Below are positions 7,480-9,601 of a stretch of 9,601 nucleotides of DNA, piece after piece (positions within the stretch are counted from its first letter, which is position 1; each line of letters begins with the position of its first letter). The DNA lies in NCBI GenBank assembly GCA_964516305.1, contig CAZEZH010000130.1:1-9601 (forward strand), in the 5' to 3' direction. Under the pieces are notes generated by a model. The model was given only the letters and a program-made list of their open reading frames with translations, was not told where the DNA came from and made no database searches. The translations under genes and the position numbers were made by a program. This stretch comes from Lamprobacter sp964516305. Lineage in GTDB: Bacteria > Pseudomonadota > Gammaproteobacteria > Chromatiales > Chromatiaceae.

Positions 7480-8331
7480 TCATTGGCAATTCTGCCCCGC
7501 TTGCGTCGTACATTGCTCGGTTCCCCGGATCAGCGTGAGTCCCTTCGTCTCCGCGAGGATCAAGGTGTCTGTATCGGTCGAGTTCCTCAAAATGAAGCGC
7601 AGCCCCCCCCGATTGGACTCGCGTGCCAACTTGAGTGCTTGACGCGGTGTCACTTCAAGTGTCACCGCCCGTGAAGCATCACCTTCTTGCCAGGGTCCGG
7701 GATCGAGTCGGCGCCCAATCGCCAATACCTTGATGTTCTGCATACTCAGGATGCTCTGCATACTCAGGGCGTCTTCCTCTGACGCGTCTTCCTCTGACGC
7801 ACCGCTTGAATCCGGGATCACATCGACCCGACTTTCGGGCTCTAGCATGCCTGCCAAGGTGGAAGTATCGTCAACATTCAATGTGATGGCGCGCATGCCT
7901 GGCCGAATCCGCACGGCAAGCGGCACGCCAGCCCCCTGGGTCAACCTAGCCGGCAGGATGATCTCACCTTCAGACAGGGGCTGAATCACGATCTCGCCAA
8001 TGACCGCACTTGCATTGGAGAAGGCCCCCTCCGGCATTGCCTCTGGCGGCAGGTTGATGTGTTTGAGCGAGTCTTCTTGAATCCTGGTCCCCACCGGCAA
8101 GGATTTCGCCGCGACTAACACGGGAACTGTCTCCAGGGCCGGGACGACCTCGGAACCAGCGGCTTTCAGCCGCTCCTGCTCGGCTTTCAAGCGCGCCTGC
8201 TCGGCCTCAATCGCCGCCCGTCGATCAGCGATATCAGACTGCTGCGAATCCATCCATTCGTTGATCAGAAATGCCACCGCGCCAGCAAGCAGCAGTGCGA
8301 GTACGATTATGAAGAGGCCGCCGTATTTCAT
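7480..8331 (-). CDS. rcpC: RcpC/CpaB, periplasmic Tad pilus assembly protein
   Basis: This 283-residue protein has an N-terminal membrane anchor (about 5-23), then an Ala/Glu/Lys/Arg-rich helical stretch (about 33-58, EAEQARLKAEQERLK) that looks like a coiled coil, then a SAF-type domain (about 68-132) with VLVAAKSLPVGTRIQEDSL and the IVIQPLSEGEIIL strand pair. A second beta-rich domain starts at RIRPGMRAITLNVD (141-154). The family is CpaB/RcpC, a periplasmic or membrane-linked partner of the secretin. It has been proposed to bind peptidoglycan or to modulate pilus function. Residues about 178-200 are an acidic, repetitive insert made by two tandem duplications. The C-terminus carries two cysteines (CTTQAGQNC). 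The ATG is 2 nt from the tadV stop. The codons for RGGL contain eight consecutive G. Confidence 0.93.
   Translation of the reverse strand: MKYGGLFIIVLALLLAGAVAFLINEWMDSQQSDIADRRAAIEAEQARLKAEQERLKAAGSEVVPALETVPVLVAAKSLPVGTRIQEDSLKHINLPPEAMPEGAFSNASAVIGEIVIQPLSEGEIILPARLTQGAGVPLAVRIRPGMRAITLNVDDTSTLAGMLEPESRVDVIPDSSGASEEDASEEDALSMQSILSMQNIKVLAIGRRLDPGPWQEGDASRAVTLEVTPRQALKLARESNRGGLRFILRNSTDTDTLILAETKGLTLIRGTEQCTTQAGQNCQ
7603..7610 (-). repeat. Homopolymer G8 tract in rcpC
   Basis: Eight consecutive C on the plus strand give eight G in the coding strand, at the codons for Arg-Gly-Gly near the end of RcpC. A one-base slip would shift the frame before the last roughly 40 residues. It is intact here. 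It could be a phase-variation site or simply a place prone to sequencing error. Confidence 0.9.
7738..7800 (-). repeat. Two adjacent in-frame tandem duplications in rcpC
   Basis: A 15-bp unit is repeated perfectly at 7769-7783 and 7784-7798, encoding Ser-Glu-Glu-Asp-Ala twice. Directly next to it, a 13-bp match recurs with an 18-bp period (7738-7750 and 7756-7768), encoding Leu-Ser-Met-Gln-x-Ile twice. Both periods are multiples of three, so the frame is kept. They lie in what looks like a loop or linker of RcpC, and such slippage repeats often vary in copy number between strains. Confidence 0.92.
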
Positions 8332-8333
8332 GT

Positions 8334-8888
8334 TTAGCTAGCAATAAACGGAGCCAACATTACTGCACAAGCGATCGCTGGCGCCATCGGCAAGCGTGTT
8401 TTCAGTAACGATTTATATCTTAACCCTGGAGGGCGACTTAAGAGCGGTGCAACGAGTAGGGTCCGCTGCGCCCGATGCCTCTCCGATAGAATCAGCCAAT
8501 ATTGCCGGAGTACAGCCTGAATGAGATAAAGCAGAACAGCAATTGCAGCAATCGGATAATATATTACTATCGCCCAGAAAGTAAACATTGGCCCGAGAAA
8601 GCATCCGAGTGTTGCAAAAAGCTTCACATCCCCTCCACCGGTAAAGCCTAACAAGTAGCCGGGCATCAAGCAGGCAAAGGCCACTCCAAAACCTGATATG
8701 GCGCTGATCAAGCCATTCGACCCTGAACCGGCCACGGCAAAAGCGAGTCCGAGTAAGCCAGCAATAATGACTATGGAATTTGGTATACGGCGCGTTATCA
8801 AGTCAATAGCTGCGGCGACCAAAGCCAATGCAGAGACCGCCGCATAGCCGATATGGGATATGGGAATACTACCGAATTCTAAGCTCAA
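8334..8888 (-). CDS. tadV: TadV/CpaA, prepilin peptidase of the Tad pilus
   Basis: This 184-residue polytopic membrane protein belongs to the A24 aspartic prepilin peptidases. The two catalytic aspartates are seen in AAIDLITRRIPN (Asp29) and in FTGGGDVKL (Asp87), the latter being the GxGD motif. At least five hydrophobic segments follow the pattern of the family. It lacks the N-terminal methyltransferase-like domain of larger PilD enzymes, as expected for TadV/CpaA. It should cleave the Flp prepilin, and the TadE/TadF pseudopilins if present, at the inner membrane. The start is a TTG at 8886-8888. A stop codon lies directly upstream in frame, and no ATG occurs in the first part of the gene, so this or another rare start must be used. 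No good ribosome site is visible. The region is AT-rich compared with downstream genes (one 60-bp line is 37 percent GC). The stop is 2 nt before rcpC. Confidence 0.93.
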   Translation of the reverse strand: MSLEFGSIPISHIGYAAVSALALVAAAIDLITRRIPNSIVIIAGLLGLAFAVAGSGSNGLISAISGFGVAFACLMPGYLLGFTGGGDVKLFATLGCFLGPMFTFWAIVIYYPIAAIAVLLYLIQAVLRQYWLILSERHRAQRTLLVAPLLSRPPGLRYKSLLKTRLPMAPAIACAVMLAPFIAS

Positions 8889-8995
8889 TCATACACCATG
8901 GGAGATCCAACGAGTGAACCTGCAATAGCAGCCGAGACTGGTATGCCAGCCAGGCTCGCTGATGTAGCAGACATTATGGCAGCAGACTTGCTTGG

Positions 8996-9108
8996 CTGAA
9001 CCGGGCCTTGATCACCGCTTCGCCCATAACCTTGTGGCTTGCCCAACCTCGGCGATCTTAAGCTCACAACAAGCAGTTGGACGAAGCGACGATCAAGACC
9101 CTGAACCG
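8996..9108. repeat. 8-bp direct repeats flanking the palindromic element
   Basis: CTGAACCG occurs at 8996-9003 and again at 9101-9108, exactly 105 bp apart, directly at the outer edges of the inverted repeats. Bases beyond the repeat on both sides differ. A target duplication of 8 bp is known for several transposon families, so the repeat supports an insertion event. Confidence 0.65.
9004..9100. mobile_element. 97-bp MITE-like palindromic element between flp and tadV
   Basis: The ends are inverted repeats of 23 bp (9004-9026 and 9078-9100) that match at 19 positions and begin GG(C/T)CTTGATC. They are flanked by a perfect 8-bp direct repeat CTGAACCG at 8996-9003 and 9101-9108, which looks like a target-site duplication. 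No transposase is encoded, so this would be a non-autonomous element. In the minus-strand RNA all four mismatches become G-U wobbles, so the arms pair throughout. Just outside, more bases pair (25 of 26 over 9001-9026 and 9078-9103). An inner 9-bp helix with one bulge can form in the 51-nt loop (UUGUG-A-GCUU with AAGC-CACAA). No U-run follows, so it is not a standard intrinsic terminator. Alternatives are a REP-like unit or a conserved intercistronic hairpin that protects pilin mRNA. I cannot assign an IS family. Confidence 0.6.
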
Positions 9109-9164
9109 CATCAGCACTCTTTAGTAGAGAATGTACACCAACCCTAGACAGTCTTCTTCTACGC

Positions 9165-9353
9165 TTAGTCAGCTTTGGGGGCTTCTTCTGTTAGTTTATT
9201 TCCAATATCAGTCACAGCTGCATCTATTTTTGTTTCAAGCGTACCATAGACAGTGGCAGCAATAGCAACAAGTATTGCCGCCACAATTACCCATTCTACG
9301 AGCTCAGCCCCCTCCTCATTCTTCCAAAGCTTGCGCAAAAATTGGTTCATCAT
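9165..9353 (-). CDS. flp: Flp-type pilin (major subunit of the Tad pilus)
   Basis: This 62-residue prepilin has a short charged leader ending EEG (residues 13-15), then the hydrophobic core AELVEWVIVAAILVAIAATV. Cleavage by TadV after Gly15 would give a 47-residue mature pilin with Glu at +5, as in the G/XXXXEY motif of the Flp family. Here +6 is Trp rather than the usual Tyr. The C-terminal part is acidic (TEEAPKAD). The mature subunit polymerises into bundled adhesive fibres. Two ATG codons are adjacent (9351-9353 and 9348-9350). The strong AGAGGTG ribosome site lies 4 nt from the first and 7 nt from the second, so the second may be the real start (61 residues). As first gene of the operon it is in the usual pilin position. 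The gene is AT-rich (one 60-bp line is 35 percent GC). Confidence 0.95.
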   Translation of the reverse strand: MMNQFLRKLWKNEEGAELVEWVIVAAILVAIAATVYGTLETKIDAAVTDIGNKLTEEAPKAD

Positions 9354-9355
9354 GT

Positions 9356-9362
9356 CACCTCT
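9356..9362 (-). promoter_or_regulatory. Strong Shine-Dalgarno of flp
   Basis: The coding strand reads AGAGGTG just before the tandem ATG codons. It is the best ribosome binding site in the window, which fits the need for high pilin output relative to the machinery genes. Confidence 0.8.
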
Positions 9363-9376
9363 AATAACAGCAGATT

Positions 9377-9389
9377 GAGCACTATGCTC
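9377..9389 (-). promoter_or_regulatory. Inverted repeat GAGCA-3-TGCTC upstream of flp
   Basis: Perfect 5-bp arms with a 3-nt loop lie 24 bp upstream of the flp start. In the leader RNA this is a small hairpin just before the ribosome site; as DNA it could be half of a regulator site. It is short enough to occur by chance. Confidence 0.35.
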
Positions 9390-9413
9390 GTGAACCCATC
9401 AGCCAGGCCGTAC

Positions 9414-9430
9414 GGAGTCCGTCCGACTCC
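9414..9430 (-). promoter_or_regulatory. Inverted repeat GGAGTC-5-GACTCC upstream of flp
   Basis: Perfect 6-bp arms with a 5-bp spacer lie about 60 bp upstream of the flp start. It may be a leader hairpin or an operator for a dimeric regulator. No known motif is recognised. Confidence 0.35.
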
Positions 9431-9565
9431 AATTTCGCTCCAGGATGGCGTGACCAGAGTCTCCCATGACCACAGTTCGAGACGCCACCGTCGCTAACAA
9501 ACACCATCTGAATCTGCACGCGTTGTGACTTCGCTATATGAAATGAAGCAAACACGGTTTGATGG

Positions 9566-9596
9566 AGTATAAACAGGATAGCCTCGTCGCTGACAA
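9566..9596 (-). promoter_or_regulatory. Weak candidate sigma-70 promoter for the operon
   Basis: TTGTCA (9591-9596) and TATACT (9566-9571) on the minus strand resemble -35 and -10 boxes, but the spacer of 19 bp is long. Use of this site would give a leader of about 200 nt containing both small inverted repeats. I saw no convincing sigma-54 (GG-N10-GC) site in 9354-9601. The true promoter may lie beyond the right edge. Confidence 0.2.
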
Positions 9597-9601
9597 GTGC
9601 T

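Noticed and set aside
8885..9067. Open frame of 60 codons between flp and tadV (GTG start)
   Set aside because: It starts inside the palindromic element, has no visible ribosome site, and its product resembles no family I know. The frame stays open upstream only by chance. Its stop may still matter for tadV initiation.
9001..9103. Palindrome as an intrinsic terminator of flp
   Set aside because: The stem is very long with a large loop, and no U-run follows on the minus strand, so it does not fit a standard rho-independent terminator.
9121..9164. Small hairpin just after the flp stop (GTAGA-AGAA with TTCT-CTAC)
   Set aside because: Short, bulged and AT-rich, with no following U-run; too weak to call a terminator.
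1..9601. CRISPR arrays, tRNA or rRNA genes, phage or toxin-antitoxin genes
   Set aside because: No spaced direct repeats, tRNA-like cloverleaf or rRNA sequence was seen, and no such protein is encoded. The coding content is explained by the tad operon.

Overview
The window is most of a tad (tight adherence / Flp type IVc pilus) operon. Every convincing gene lies on the minus strand, so transcription runs from the right edge toward the left. The order is: flp pilin, tadV/cpaA prepilin peptidase, rcpC/cpaB, rcpA/cpaC secretin, a short lipoprotein, tadZ/cpaE, tadA/cpaF ATPase, tadB, tadC, and tadD, which runs off the left edge. The pseudopilin genes that usually complete such a locus (tadE, tadF and often tadG) are not in the window and would be expected just past position 1. 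A secretin, two lipoproteins and an overall GC that is roughly high-50s to 60 percent point to a Gram-negative bacterium, most likely a proteobacterium. A gammaproteobacterium fits the gene order, but no sequence here fixes the genus.

Layout from right to left. 9354-9601 is the non-coding leader of flp, with two small inverted repeats and a strong Shine-Dalgarno. 9165-9353 is flp. 8889-9164 is a 276-bp gap holding the most unusual structure in the window: a 97-bp palindromic element with 23-bp terminal inverted repeats and perfect 8-bp flanking direct repeats. It reads as a non-autonomous transposable element (MITE-like) that is also an almost fully paired hairpin in the operon transcript. 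996-8888 is a tightly packed block in which genes overlap by 4 bp or are separated by 2 to 18 bp. 1-903 is tadD, preceded by a 92-bp gap if the lipoprotein start is correct.

How the parts work together. TadV cleaves the Flp prepilin at its Gly-Ala site. TadA hydrolyses ATP to drive assembly on the inner-membrane platform formed by TadB and TadC. TadZ localises the machine. RcpA forms the outer-membrane channel, with RcpC as periplasmic partner. The small lipoprotein and TadD are probably outer-membrane assembly or secretin-piloting factors. The products are bundled adhesive pili used for surface attachment and biofilm formation.

The operon is a known system, not a new one. The points worth follow-up are the inverted-repeat element between the pilin gene and its machinery, the AT-rich stretches (flp, tadV, the middle of rcpA) inside an otherwise GC-rich operon, tandem codon duplications and a G8 tract in rcpC, a Trp in place of the usual Tyr at the pilin cleavage motif, and the poorly characterised small lipoprotein.
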